This document shows positions 34,811 to 43,276 of a stretch of DNA of 64,000 nt, piece by piece (positions within the stretch are counted from its first letter, which is position 1; each line of letters opens with the position of its first letter). A model generated the notes under the pieces. It was given only the letters and a program-made list of their open reading frames with translations. It searched no databases and was not told where the DNA came from. This stretch comes from Acidobacteria bacterium SCN 69-37 (lineage in GTDB: Bacteria; Acidobacteriota; Vicinamibacteria; Vicinamibacterales; SCN-69-37), in the NCBI GenBank assembly GCA_001724025.1, contig MEDJ01000002.1, positions 1-64,000 on the forward strand, given 5' to 3'. The translations under genes were made by a program, and so were the position numbers.

Positions 34811-35030
34811 GCCGCTCACGATACCGCGGCTGTCCAGGCCGTCATAGCCCCACGGAGCATCGCGATCCGTCCGTCGCTCCTGCGCGGTTCCGCCTGCTGG
34901 AGCAGTGATAACATGGCGCGCTCAGATCACAGGCCTGCGGGAGCAGCGTCAGTCGGTGGGGCCCTGTGGCGCGCCGATGTGCCCTGGATGGATGGAAGGG
35001 GTGGCCGTGCGCCGCCCGGGGAGGAATGTC
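34811..35030. other. Divergent promoter region
   Basis: A 220-bp gap between divergent genes. A TAACAT -10-like hexamer at about 34909-34914 could serve the ThuA-like gene, and GGGGAGG lies just before its ATG. No gene was seen. Confidence 0.4.
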
Positions 35031-36131
35031 ATGAACGTGAAGTCGATCATCTCCGCGTTCGTCGTTGGATCCTGTGCGGTAGCACTGGCGGCGACAGGCG
35101 TGATGTATGCGCAGGCGCCGGCTGGTGGCGCGGCACAGGTCGGTCAGGGACCGGCGGGCCCCGGTGGTCGCGGCGCAGGACGTGCCGGCGGACCCGCGGG
35201 CATGGGTATGGGACGTGGCGGGCCGCAGAACCAGGTTGCGGCGCCGATGGACGTGGCACAGATGCTTGCGGCACTGCCGCGCGTGGCGCCCGCGACGCCC
35301 AAGGCGAACAGGCGCGTGCTCGTGCTCGCACGCGCGAACGGGTTCGTCCACTCGTCGATTCCCCTGGCGGCGCGCACCATCGAAGCGCTCGGCGCCGTTC
35401 CGGTGCCCGGTGAACTGCCGGCCGGCCGCCAGAACCAGGCCTGGACGACCGTCGTGACCTACAACATCAACGACATCACGGCGGAGAACCTCGCGCAGTA
35501 CGACGCGGTCTTCCTCGACAGCACGACGGGCCAGTTCCTCGACGACGCCGATCCGACGGCATCGGCCGCACGGCGCAAGGCGCTGCTCGACTTCGTGCGC
35601 GGCGGCAAGGGGCTCGGCGGCGTCCACGCGGCCACCGACAGCTACCACAAGGGCGGCGCACCGCTGTGGGAGGACTTCAACCGCATGATCGGCGGCTCGT
35701 TCAAGTTCCACTGGAACTACCCGACGCCGATCACGCTGAAGGTCGATGACGTCAACAGCCCGATCACCCGCCCGTTCACGCGCGTGAACCCGCAGAGCGG
35801 CCAGCGTGTCGCGAACAACGTGATGGTCGTCGACGAGATCTACACGTTCGCGCAGGACTCGTGGTCGCGCGATCGCGTACGCACGCTGCTGAGCGTCGAC
35901 TACGCGAAGATGCCGCAGGAGATCAAGGATCAGGAGCCGGCGGCCAACAAGCGTACGGACGGTGATTACGGCATCGCCTACATCCGCCGCGAGGGGCAGG
36001 GGCGTGTGTTCGTGAACGTGCTCGGCCACGATCACAGCATCTACAAGATGCCGACGATGCTCGAGCACTTCCTGGCCGGGATGCAGTACGCGCTCGGCGA
36101 TCTCGAGGTCGACGACACGCCTGTAAAGTGA
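35031..36131 (+). CDS. Exported ThuA-like protein
   Basis: A 366-residue protein with a signal peptide (SIISAFVVGSCAVALAATGV) and a Gly/Ala/Arg-rich low-complexity linker to about residue 80. A ThuA-like (trehalose-utilisation, glutamine-amidotransferase-fold) domain follows: RVLVLARANGFVHSSIPLAA, KGLGGVHAATDSY, FKFHWNYP and a terminal HDHSIYKMPTMLEH. Such exported ThuA proteins are common in heterotrophs that use plant sugars; their biochemical role is unsettled. GGGGAGG upstream selects ATG 35031. A strong hairpin terminator follows. Confidence 0.85.
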   Translation: MNVKSIISAFVVGSCAVALAATGVMYAQAPAGGAAQVGQGPAGPGGRGAGRAGGPAGMGMGRGGPQNQVAAPMDVAQMLAALPRVAPATPKANRRVLVLARANGFVHSSIPLAARTIEALGAVPVPGELPAGRQNQAWTTVVTYNINDITAENLAQYDAVFLDSTTGQFLDDADPTASAARRKALLDFVRGGKGLGGVHAATDSYHKGGAPLWEDFNRMIGGSFKFHWNYPTPITLKVDDVNSPITRPFTRVNPQSGQRVANNVMVVDEIYTFAQDSWSRDRVRTLLSVDYAKMPQEIKDQEPAANKRTDGDYGIAYIRREGQGRVFVNVLGHDHSIYKMPTMLEHFLAGMQYALGDLEVDDTPVK

Positions 36132-36173
36132 TCAGGTACGACGGGTACGACTGGTACGACAGGCGACAGGGGG

Positions 36174-36205
36174 GGCCGGCGCGGAAGACGCGCCGGCCCT
36201 TCTCG
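36174..36205 (+). terminator. Rho-independent terminator after the ThuA-like gene
   Basis: Perfect 10-bp arms GGCCGGCGCG (36174-36183) and CGCGCCGGCC (36189-36198) with loop GAAGA, followed by the T-rich CTTCTCGTTT. Confidence 0.8.
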
Positions 36206-36375
36206 TTTCTAGAGTCGTTTCGCGTTCGGCATCGATCGCGGCCAGATCCTCGCGCAGCTTCGCACGGTGCCCGGCGGGATCGCCCGATCGCTCGGTCTCC
36301 GAAAGTTGAGAGAAGCTGGTGCGATTCAAGGTTCCTGTCGCCCATCGTCCCTGTCGTACCTGATCTCTCAATCTC
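36199..36375. other. Gap without a supported gene
   Basis: Lies between the terminator and the minus-strand LolA-like gene. A minus-strand frame here reads SQLSETERSGDP and on through about 35 hydrophilic residues with coding-like composition, but it has no ATG start and no family match, so it is not called. GAGAGA/TCTCTC tracts occur at 36306-36315 and 36362-36376. Confidence 0.35.
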
Positions 36376-37110
36376 TCACGGCCGCTTGAACAGCGAGGCG
36401 TCGGCCGGCACGTTGAACTCGACGGTCGAGACGACGACCTCGAGCAGGGGCTGACCGGGCTGCTGCATGCGGATGTCGAACGGCACGAGGACGCCGTCGA
36501 CCGGCCGGTGATCCAGGAGGTCGACGACCATGGGACTTCCATCGGCGCCGGTGGACTCGATGCGTCGTTCGACCCCGGTCTCGGTATCGATCAGGTAGTG
36601 CGTCACGCCCCGACCGGGCCGTGTGACCTTCAACCGGTACACGCGGCGATCGCCGAGGGTCTCCGTGCCGACGAGGTCGACCGTGTAGCCCTTGGCGCGG
36701 TAGTCGATCAGCGGACTTTCGAATTCGGATTGATCGCGCACCATGTCGGCATCGCGGCCCGTCAACTCCACGGTCGTCGGACCGCTGAGCATGGGATTGA
36801 TGGTCCACGCCTTCGCGCCGTCGAAGACGTTCAGGATCATCGCCGGATCCTGGCCGGGCAGGGCGAGTGTCAGCTCCTGGTGTCCCAGATTGGGGCGGGC
36901 CGTCAGCATGAACATGCCGAGTTCGATGTCCTGCGTGTAGATCGCGCCTGTCACCTGCTGGGTCTGAATCGCACGCCATTTCTCGGCGCCGCCGCGCGAC
37001 GCCAGGTGGCGCGCGACGATGTCATCGACCGTCTGCGCCGCCGCGGGCGCGACACTCGCGAGTGACGCGACAAGGACGGCAAGCACGGCAATCCGGATAC
37101 GACGTGTCAT
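36376..37110 (-). CDS. Exported LolA-like outer-membrane lipoprotein-sorting protein
   Basis: A 244-residue exported protein. The signal peptide (MTRRIRIAVLAVLVASLASV to about residue 25) precedes TVDDIVARHLASRGGAEKWR, the typical opening of the LolA/LolB-superfamily proteins annotated as lipoprotein-sorting. A half-barrel of antiparallel strands follows (TVDLVGTETLGDRRVYRLKV). It may carry a lipid or act on the cell envelope; a true LolA role is unproven. ATG 37110 is the first start with a proper signal. It is divergent from the lysine-pathway operon. Confidence 0.75.
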   Translation of the reverse strand: MTRRIRIAVLAVLVASLASVAPAAAQTVDDIVARHLASRGGAEKWRAIQTQQVTGAIYTQDIELGMFMLTARPNLGHQELTLALPGQDPAMILNVFDGAKAWTINPMLSGPTTVELTGRDADMVRDQSEFESPLIDYRAKGYTVDLVGTETLGDRRVYRLKVTRPGRGVTHYLIDTETGVERRIESTGADGSPMVVDLLDHRPVDGVLVPFDIRMQQPGQPLLEVVVSTVEFNVPADASLFKRP

Positions 37111-37208
37111 CGATGGCCTCCGACCGAAGATTATCGGGCGCGGGCGATGCTGTCGCCGACATCCCGGCGAATGGCGGTCAGCGCCCGGCCGATGTTCCAC
37201 CGCCTTCC

Positions 37209-37238
37209 TTGACGCGCCCCACCCCCCCGCACTATCCT
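37209..37238 (+). promoter_or_regulatory. Sigma70-type promoter of the asd operon leader
   Basis: TTGACG (37209-37214), an 18-bp C-rich spacer, TATCCT (37233-37238). Expected transcription start is near 37245, only about six bases before the leader ORF ATG at 37251. Confidence 0.7.
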
Positions 37239-37250
37239 TTTAACCCGGTT

Positions 37251-37343
37251 ATGGTTTCTCGCGTGTTCTCCTTCACTGCTCGAAAGTGTTCCGATCGAAA
37301 GCGGGCCAACACCGCATCGGCGGCAGTGATGGTGCACGTCTGA
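37251..37343 (+). CDS. 30-residue leader peptide of the asd operon
   Basis: A short ORF begins right behind the promoter and ends 101 bp before asd. It encodes MVSRVFSFTARKCSDRK and then RANTASAAVMVHV. No SD is present and the 5' leader would be about six bases, so translation should be leaderless. Lys codons are at 12 and 17, Thr at 9 and 21, and two Arg codons are CGA, probably rare here. Its 3' half contains the antiterminator strand (37313-37323). Its role would be to let ribosome position decide RNA folding. The amino acid sensed is not obvious because no long run of one codon exists. Confidence 0.55.
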   Translation: MVSRVFSFTARKCSDRKRANTASAAVMVHV

Positions 37344-37396
37344 GAACGGCCTGATCGTCTGGCCATTCGACCAGCCCCCACGGACCCGCCGATGCG
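37313..37396 (+). promoter_or_regulatory. Antiterminator pairing in the asd leader
   Basis: CGCATCGGCGG at 37313-37323, inside the leader ORF, is exactly complementary over 11 bases to CCGCCGATGCG at 37386-37396, which is the 5' arm of the terminator. A competing upstream pair exists: CCGAT (37291-37295) with ATCGG (37316-37320). This gives the 1:2, 2:3, 3:4 set of mutually exclusive helices of a classical attenuator. Confidence 0.7.
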
Positions 37397-37416
37397 CCGC
37401 GCACGGCGGGTTTTTT
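37385..37416 (+). terminator. Leader terminator (attenuator) ahead of asd
   Basis: Stem CCCGCCG (37385-37391), bulged A, TGCG, loop CCG, CGCA, CGGCGGG (37404-37410), followed by six T residues. It lies upstream of asd, and the only upstream plus-strand gene already has its own terminator at 36174, so it must act within the asd leader transcript. Confidence 0.85.
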
Positions 37417-37444
37417 GTTGTCCGAACGCAGTCTGGAACGTCAC

Positions 37445-38641
37445 ATGAGCACGAGTGAATCTACGGGATCCCCGCGCCGCGCGCCGCGCGTGGGCCTCAT
37501 CGGGTGGCGCGGTATGGTCGGCTCCGTGCTGCTGCAGCGGATGCGCGACGAGGACGACTTTGCCGTCATCGATCCGGTCTTCTTCTCTACGTCGCAGGCC
37601 GGCGCCGAGGGACCGCGCGTCGGGACGAGCCGGTCGGTGCTGGGAGATGCCACGGATCTCGAGGCCCTGGCCGCGTGCGACGTGCTCATCTCCTGTCAGG
37701 GCGGCGAGTACACGAGCACCGTGCACCCGCGGCTGCGCGCGGCCGGGTGGGGCGGGTACTGGATCGACGCGGCGTCGACGCTGCGCATGGCCGATCACGC
37801 GGTGATCGTGCTCGACCCGGTGAACCGCGAGGTCATCGATCGGGCACTGGCGGCCGGCGGGTGCGACTTCATCGGCGGCAACTGCACCGTCAGCCTGATG
37901 CTGATGGCCCTGACCGGGCTGTTCCGCGAGGGCCTGGTCGAGTGGGTGAGTGCGATGACCTACCAGGCGGCCTCGGGCGCCGGCGCGCAGCAGATGCGCG
38001 AGCTCGTCGCGCAGATGGGCGCCGCACACGCCTCCGTCCACACGCAGCTCGACGATCCGGCCAGCGCCATCGGTGACATCGATCGCACGATGGCCGAGAC
38101 GCTCCGCAGTTCGTCGTTTCCCACCCGCCACTTTGGTCATCCCCTGGCCGGCAGCCTGCTCCCCTGGATCGACAAGGACCTCGGCAACGGCCAGAGCCGC
38201 GAGGAGTGGAAGGGGCTGGTCGAGTGCAACAAGATCCTCGGCCGCACCGGCCAGCCGATTCCGGTCGACGGCATCTGCGTGCGCGTGGGAGCGATGCGCT
38301 GCCACAGCCAGGCCCTCACGGTGAAGCTGACGCGCGACGTGCCGCTCGGCGCCATCGAGGCGATGCTCGCCTCCGCACACGAGTGGGTGCGCGTCGTGCC
38401 GAACGAAAAGGAACAGACGCTGGCCGCGTTGACGCCCGCCGCGGTCACGGGCACGCTCACGGTGCCTGTCGGTCGCCTGCGCAAGCTGGCGATGGGACCC
38501 GAGTACCTCGGCGCGTTCACCGTCGGCGATCAGCTGCTCTGGGGCGCGGCCGAACCGCTGCGCCGCACGCTCCGCATCCTCGTCGAACACGGCGTGTCGT
38601 CGGGCGACGCCCGCACGGCGGCCACGGCGGTGCACGCATGA
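37445..38641 (+). CDS. asd: Aspartate-semialdehyde dehydrogenase
   Basis: A 398-residue enzyme that reduces aspartyl phosphate to aspartate semialdehyde with NADPH, the branch point for lysine, diaminopimelate, threonine and methionine. Motifs: [17 protein letters not shown] for the cofactor, the catalytic cysteine in [12 protein letters not shown], and [16 protein letters not shown]. These match the enterobacterial-type Asd closely, rather than the more divergent Gram-positive/archaeal type. The extra N-terminal 12 residues are Ser/Pro/Arg-rich. ATG 37445 follows CTGGAA. The stop overlaps the lysC start (ATGA). Expression is likely controlled by the attenuator just upstream. Confidence 0.95.
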   Translation: MSTSESTGSPRRAPRVGLIGWRGMVGSVLLQRMRDEDDFAVIDPVFFSTSQAGAEGPRVGTSRSVLGDATDLEALAACDVLISCQGGEYTSTVHPRLRAAGWGGYWIDAASTLRMADHAVIVLDPVNREVIDRALAAGGCDFIGGNCTVSLMLMALTGLFREGLVEWVSAMTYQAASGAGAQQMRELVAQMGAAHASVHTQLDDPASAIGDIDRTMAETLRSSSFPTRHFGHPLAGSLLPWIDKDLGNGQSREEWKGLVECNKILGRTGQPIPVDGICVRVGAMRCHSQALTVKLTRDVPLGAIEAMLASAHEWVRVVPNEKEQTLAALTPAAVTGTLTVPVGRLRKLAMGPEYLGAFTVGDQLLWGAAEPLRRTLRILVEHGVSSGDARTAATAVHA

Positions 38642-40029
38642 TCGTCATGAAGTTCGGCGGCACGTCGGTGGCCGACCAGGCTGCCATCAAGCGGCTGATG
38701 GCCATCGTCCGTGCGGCACGGCAGACGGCGACTCAGCCCGAGGCCGCGGACTGGCGCGGCCCCGTCGTGGTGGTCTCCGCGCTCGGCGGAGCCACGGACA
38801 AGCTCCTGACGGCGGCCACTGACGCGGGCGCCGGTAACATCCCTGCGGCCGTCGACGCGTTGAAGGCGCTGCGGGCGCGGCACCTGGACGTGGCCGGCAT
38901 CGTCGGGGCGAGCGCCGATCGTCCGGCCGTCGACGCCTTCATCCACGATCAGTTCGACGAGCTCGAGCGGCTGGTCGGCGCGCTCGGCGTGCTGCGCGAG
39001 GTGACGCCGCGCTGGCTCGACACGATTGCGGCCGCCGGCGAGATTCTCAGCAGCCGGCTCGTGGCCGCGGCGCTCTCGGCGCACGGAATCGCGGCCGCGT
39101 GGGTCGACTCCCGCACGGTCATCGTGACCGGCGACGAGCACCAGGCGGCGCCGCCGCTGATGACCGAGACGCAGACCGCACTCTCCGCCGTGGTCGATCC
39201 GCTGCTCGCCGACAGACAGGTCGTCGTGATGGGCGGGTTCGTGGGCGCCAACACGGCCGGTGTGACGACGACGCTCGGCCGCGGGGGATCGGACTATTCC
39301 GCGGCCATCGTCGGGGCGTGTCTGGGCGCATCCGAGATCCAGATCTGGACCGACGTCGACGGGATGCTCACGGCCGATCCCCGCATCATCAAGGGCGTGC
39401 AGGTCGTCCCGCACCTGTCGTTCGGCGAGGCGTCCGAGCTGGCGTACTTCGGCGCGAAGGTCCTGCACCCGGCCACGATCCTGCCGGCCGTCGGCAAGAA
39501 CATCCCGGTCCGCATTCTCAATTCGCGGCGGCCGAACGACGCGGGCGGCACGTTGATCACGCGCGATCGCTCGCTGACCAACGGGCCCGTCACGGCCATG
39601 GCGTCGAAGAAGAACGTGACCGTCGTCGACATCACGTCGACGCGCATGCTGATGGCCCACGGGTTCCTCGCGCGGATTTTCCAGGCGTTCGAGGCGCACC
39701 GGACTGCCGTCGACGTGGTGACCACGTCCGAGGTGAGCGTCTCGATCACGGTCGACGATCCGCGACGGCTGCCCGAGATCGCGGCCTCGTTGCGTGAAGT
39801 GGCCGAGGTGACCTGCGAGGATCGCATGGCCATCGTCTGCGCCGTCGGCGACGGCCTGCAGTGCGATCCCGCGTTCGTCAGCGACCTGCTGCAGTCGCTG
39901 CGCGGAATCCCCATCCGCATGGTGTCGCAGGCTGCAGCGCGGCGGAACGTTACGCTCGTCATCCGCGAGGCCGATCTCGAAGCGGCGCTCGTCCGCGTCC
40001 ACGAACGTTTCCTGGGGGTGTCGGCGTGA
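38638..40029 (+). CDS. lysC: Aspartate kinase
   Basis: A 463-residue monofunctional aspartokinase that makes aspartyl phosphate, the first step of the pathway completed by the neighbouring genes. KFGGTSVAD opens the kinase domain; [14 protein letters not shown] and [13 protein letters not shown] are the substrate and ATP sites. Two ACT domains occupy the last 150 residues ([20 protein letters not shown] and onward), which implies allosteric feedback by lysine or threonine. It overlaps asd by four bases and dapB by four, so the three are translationally coupled. Confidence 0.95.
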   Translation: MIVMKFGGTSVADQAAIKRLMAIVRAARQTATQPEAADWRGPVVVVSALGGATDKLLTAATDAGAGNIPAAVDALKALRARHLDVAGIVGASADRPAVDAFIHDQFDELERLVGALGVLREVTPRWLDTIAAAGEILSSRLVAAALSAHGIAAAWVDSRTVIVTGDEHQAAPPLMTETQTALSAVVDPLLADRQVVVMGGFVGANTAGVTTTLGRGGSDYSAAIVGACLGASEIQIWTDVDGMLTADPRIIKGVQVVPHLSFGEASELAYFGAKVLHPATILPAVGKNIPVRILNSRRPNDAGGTLITRDRSLTNGPVTAMASKKNVTVVDITSTRMLMAHGFLARIFQAFEAHRTAVDVVTTSEVSVSITVDDPRRLPEIAASLREVAEVTCEDRMAIVCAVGDGLQCDPAFVSDLLQSLRGIPIRMVSQAAARRNVTLVIREADLEAALVRVHERFLGVSA

Positions 40030-40712
40030 GAATCCTGCTCATCGGTCACGGCCGCATGGGCCGGTTGATCGAACAGCTGGCTGACCAGCACGGCTGCACG
40101 GTGGCGGGCGTGGCCGAGGTGGATCGGCCCGTGCCGGCCGTCCTGGACGGCCTGACCGACGGACCGGCCGACGTAGCCATCGACTTTTCGCAACCCGAGG
40201 CCGTGCCCGGCAACGTCAGGGAACTCGCGGCCCGCGGCGTGAGCGTCGTCATCGGAACGACTGGCTGGCAGGCGCACGAGCGCGAGCTGCGCGAACTGGC
40301 CGGACACGCGGGCATCGGTGTGCTGGCCGCGGCGAATTTCTCGCTCGGCATGCACGTCTTCGCCGTGATCGTCGAGCAGGCGGCGCGCCGGTTCGGGACG
40401 CTCGACCGCGTGGGCGCGTGGATTCACGAAGCGCACCACGTGAAGAAGATCGACGCGCCGTCGGGGACGGCGCTCATGTTGAAGAAGGTGATGGAAGACG
40501 CCGGGTACGGGGCGGGGATCGACATGTCGTCGACGCGTGCCGGATCGATCCCGGGCATCCACGAGGTCGGCTTCGACGGACCCGCGGAAACGGTGACGCT
40601 GACGCACACGGTGCGCGATCGATCGGTCTTCGCGCACGGGGCACTCGAGGCCGCCAGATGGCTGCACGGGCGTCAGGGCTGGTTCACCATGCGTGACATG
40701 ATTAACGGATAG
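40026..40712 (+). CDS. dapB: 4-hydroxy-tetrahydrodipicolinate reductase
   Basis: A 228-residue enzyme of diaminopimelate/lysine synthesis. It shows the Rossmann motif IGHGRMGRLI, the substrate loop EAHHVKKIDAPSGTAL with the catalytic His and Lys, and a terminal DRSVFAHGALEAARWL. GTG 40026 overlaps the lysC stop (GTGA). It is somewhat shorter than E. coli DapB (273) because of a compact N-lobe, as in other short DapB types, but active-site residues are intact. Confidence 0.93.
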   Translation: MRILLIGHGRMGRLIEQLADQHGCTVAGVAEVDRPVPAVLDGLTDGPADVAIDFSQPEAVPGNVRELAARGVSVVIGTTGWQAHERELRELAGHAGIGVLAAANFSLGMHVFAVIVEQAARRFGTLDRVGAWIHEAHHVKKIDAPSGTALMLKKVMEDAGYGAGIDMSSTRAGSIPGIHEVGFDGPAETVTLTHTVRDRSVFAHGALEAARWLHGRQGWFTMRDMING

Positions 40713-40788
40713 GCAGCGGCATGGCGGGCGGGCTGCGCGGCTGCGGGCGGCACGGCGACGGGCCGCGGGTGCGCGGCAGGGTGGAGAC

Positions 40789-41694
40789 ATGAGACTTCAG
40801 TTCACGGGTCTGGGCACGGCGCTGATCACGCCGTTCACGCGCAGCGGTGCGCTCGACGAGGCGGCGGTGACGCGGCTGGCCACGCGGCAGGTCGACGCCG
40901 GCGTGCACTTCGTCGTCCCGTGCGGCACCACCGGCGAGGCGCCGACGATGACCGAGGCCGAGCGGACGCGCGTCGTCGAACTCGTGGCCGCGGCCGTCGA
41001 TGGCCGGGCGATGGTGCTGGCCGGCGCCGGCGGCTACGACACGCGCGAGGTCATCAGGGCCGTGGCGCAGTGCGAGCATGCGGGTGCGCACGGTATCCTG
41101 TCCGTCGCGCCGTACTACAACCGTCCCACGCAGGAAGGCCTCTTCCAGCATTACAAAGCCATCGCCGAAAGTACCGCGCTGCCGATCATCCTCTACAACG
41201 TGCCCGGTCGTACCGGCTGCAACATCGAACCGGCGACGGTCGCGCGCCTGGCCGGGATCCCGAACATCGTCGGCGTGAAGGAAGCGTCGGGGAGCATGAC
41301 GCAGATCGTCGACGTGTGCCGGCGCGTCCCCTCCGACTTCCTGGTGCTGTCGGGCGACGACGCGCTGGGCCTGCCGATGATGGCGATTGGTGGCCAGGGG
41401 ATCATCTCGGTCGTGTCGAACGAGGTGCCGTCCGAGATGACGCAACTCGTCGAGGCGGCTGAGCGCGGCGACTTTGCCGCAGCCCGCCGCTGGCACCAGG
41501 CCCTGGTGCCGTTGATGCAGGTCAACTTCGTCGAGGCCAATCCGATTCCCGTGAAGGCCGCGATGGCGGCCATGGGCCTCTGCGAGGAGGTCTATCGGCT
41601 GCCGATGGTGCCGCCGAGTGATGCCGCCCGACAGCAGGTCGTCGCGGTCCTGCGGGAGCTCGGGCTCTCGGCGGCCGTGGAAGCCCGGGCGTGA
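40789..41694 (+). CDS. dapA: 4-hydroxy-tetrahydrodipicolinate synthase
   Basis: A 301-residue TIM-barrel aldolase that condenses pyruvate with aspartate semialdehyde. GLGTALITPF opens the barrel; VPCGTTGEAPTM binds pyruvate; YNVPGRTGC contains the catalytic Tyr; GVKEASG carries the Schiff-base lysine. It lies 76 bp after dapB on the same strand and completes the asd-lysC-dapB-dapA set, so the operon leads from aspartate toward DAP for peptidoglycan and lysine. Confidence 0.95.
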   Translation: MRLQFTGLGTALITPFTRSGALDEAAVTRLATRQVDAGVHFVVPCGTTGEAPTMTEAERTRVVELVAAAVDGRAMVLAGAGGYDTREVIRAVAQCEHAGAHGILSVAPYYNRPTQEGLFQHYKAIAESTALPIILYNVPGRTGCNIEPATVARLAGIPNIVGVKEASGSMTQIVDVCRRVPSDFLVLSGDDALGLPMMAIGGQGIISVVSNEVPSEMTQLVEAAERGDFAAARRWHQALVPLMQVNFVEANPIPVKAAMAAMGLCEEVYRLPMVPPSDAARQQVVAVLRELGLSAAVEARA

Positions 41695-41734
41695 GGCGCG
41701 CGAACCGGCGGGCGCCGGGGAGAGGCGGCCTGTA

Positions 41735-42733
41735 ATGGACCTGCAGACGCAGATCCGGCTGACGCGCGAATTGGTCGACATCGATTCGACCACGGGCTAT
41801 GAAGGGGCGGCCTGTGCCGCGATTGCGCGGATCCTGCGCGATCTCGGCTATACGGTCGTCGAGCAGGCAGTGAGTGACGGACGCGTCAACGTCTACGCGT
41901 CGATCGATCAACCCGCGCTCGTGTTCTCCACGCACATCGATTGCGTCCCGCCGTTCTTCCCGAGTCGCGAGGCCGATGGCCGCATCTACGGCCGCGGGGC
42001 GTGCGATGCCAAGGGCATCGCCGTGGCGCAGATCGCCGCGGCCGAGGCGCGTCGCGCGTCTGGCGCCACCGACATCGGGTTGCTGTTCGTGGTTGGCGAG
42101 GAGCGTGGCAGCGACGGGGCGCGCGTCGCGGGTGCGCTGGCGACGGGATCGCGGTTCCTGGTGAACGGCGAGCCGACCGACAACCGCCTGGCCCTGGCCA
42201 CACGCGGCGTGTATCGCGCGCGGTTGCACACGAGCGGCCGCGCCGCGCACACGAGCCAGCCCGAGCTTGGCGAGTCGGCGATCGAGAAGTTGATCGACGT
42301 CGCGGTCACGCTGCGCGACGTGACGTGGCCTGCGGATCCCGACCTCGGCACGACGTACTACACGCTGGGGGTCGTCAGTGGCGGCGTGGCGCCGAACGTG
42401 GTGCCGCCCTCGGCGATGGCGGAGATCCTGTTTCGGACCGTGAGCGATCACGACGAGGTCCGTCGTCGGCTGTCGGCCGCCGTGGGAACGATCGCGCGGA
42501 TCGAGGAAGTCCACGAGGTCCCGCCCGTCCGGCTGGGCACGGTGCCCGGGTTCGACACGGCCGTGTTCAACTTCACCACCGACGTCCCGTTCCTCGCGGG
42601 ATGGGGCACGCCCTTCCTGATGGGCCCCGGATCGATCACCGTCGCGCACACGGCCGACGAGCACGTCGAGATTTCCGAGCTCGCGCGCGCCGTCGATCGC
42701 TACATCACGCTCGCCAGAACGCTACTCGACTGA
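41735..42733 (+). CDS. M20-family metallohydrolase (DapE/ArgE/LysK-like)
   Basis: A 332-residue di-zinc deacylase. Ligands: STHIDCVPPF (His and Asp), GRGACDAKG (bridging Asp), VVGEERGSDG (catalytic Glu-Glu), NGEPTDN and a terminal VAHTADEHVE (last His). A dimerisation lid lies in the middle. ATG 41735 has GGGAGAGG upstream. Position right behind dapA suggests N-succinyl-DAP desuccinylase or another N-acyl-amino-acid deacylase of the lysine/arginine branch. The family cannot be split by eye, so no gene symbol is given. Confidence 0.85.
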   Translation: MDLQTQIRLTRELVDIDSTTGYEGAACAAIARILRDLGYTVVEQAVSDGRVNVYASIDQPALVFSTHIDCVPPFFPSREADGRIYGRGACDAKGIAVAQIAAAEARRASGATDIGLLFVVGEERGSDGARVAGALATGSRFLVNGEPTDNRLALATRGVYRARLHTSGRAAHTSQPELGESAIEKLIDVAVTLRDVTWPADPDLGTTYYTLGVVSGGVAPNVVPPSAMAEILFRTVSDHDEVRRRLSAAVGTIARIEEVHEVPPVRLGTVPGFDTAVFNFTTDVPFLAGWGTPFLMGPGSITVAHTADEHVEISELARAVDRYITLARTLLD

Positions 42734-42790
42734 GATCCGCGCAGGCAGTCCCCTGAGCCATCGTTCCGTCTCGGGGGGACGCTGTGCGTG

Positions 42791-43210
42791 TCAGCCCAGC
42801 AATCGTTCCAGGATTCTGACCAGCGCACGCTGATCGGTTGCCGACAGTCGCAGGACCGGATCGGGCGGCGCGGACAGGCGTTTCTGGAGCTGCGTGCGCA
42901 GACGCGTGCCGGTCGGCGTGAGGACCAGGACCTTGACGCGCCTGTCGGCGGGTGACGAGCGGCGCTCGAGCAGGCCGCGCGATTCGAGCCGATCCACCAG
43001 GCCGGTGACGTTCGACGCGTCGCAGGAGAGCGTCTCGGCCAGTCGTCCCATCGGGATCGGCTCGCCGGGATCGAGCAGCCGCAGCACGTGACACTGCACG
43101 GGCGACAGCTCGAATTCCGCGGCCACGGCCGGCAACTGCCCCCGTTGTTCGAGGAGCAGGCGCGTCAGCAGTTCCCAGGCCCTGCAGGCCGTTTCGTCCC
43201 CGGCGCTCAT
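42791..43210 (-). CDS. MarR family transcriptional regulator
   Basis: A 139-residue winged-helix regulator, read from ATG 43210; another ATG at 43219 is in frame. MarR signatures: LSPVQCHVLRLLDPGEPI, GRLAETLSCDASNVTGLVDR (recognition helix), LESRGLLERRSSPADRRVKV (wing with the DRR motif) and LTPTGTRL. It probably binds the shared promoter region with lon, repressing itself and modulating lon. A TATCAT hexamer ends seven bases before ATG 43210, indicating a leaderless transcript. Confidence 0.9.
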   Translation of the reverse strand: MSAGDETACRAWELLTRLLLEQRGQLPAVAAEFELSPVQCHVLRLLDPGEPIPMGRLAETLSCDASNVTGLVDRLESRGLLERRSSPADRRVKVLVLTPTGTRLRTQLQKRLSAPPDPVLRLSATDQRALVRILERLLG

Positions 43211-43217
43211 CGCCGTC

Positions 43218-43269
43218 ATGATACTTGACCGATACGATAGTTGACAACATCAATGGTTGAGCGTATGGT
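43218..43269. promoter_or_regulatory. Overlapping divergent marR/lon promoters
   Basis: Plus strand: TTGACA (43241-43246), a 17-bp spacer, TATGGT (43264-43269), then ATG 43277. Minus strand: TTGTCA (43247-43242), an 18-bp spacer, TATCAT (43223-43218), then ATG 43210. The two -35 boxes overlap in one palindromic TTGACAA/TTGTCAA. Direct repeats GATACTTGAC (43220-43229) and GATAGTTGAC (43236-43245) lie 16 bp apart and are candidate MarR sites. Confidence 0.7.
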
Positions 43270-43276
43270 CGATGTC

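Noticed and set aside
36132-36330. Minus-strand frame reading SQLSETERSGDPAG and a following acidic helix
   Set aside because: Composition looks coding, but there is no ATG, no family match, and it runs through the terminator of the opposite gene. A TTG start cannot be excluded.
37111-37444. Lysine riboswitch (L-box) before asd
   Set aside because: I saw none of the conserved L-box motifs I know; the leader ORF with exact antiterminator pairing explains the region better.
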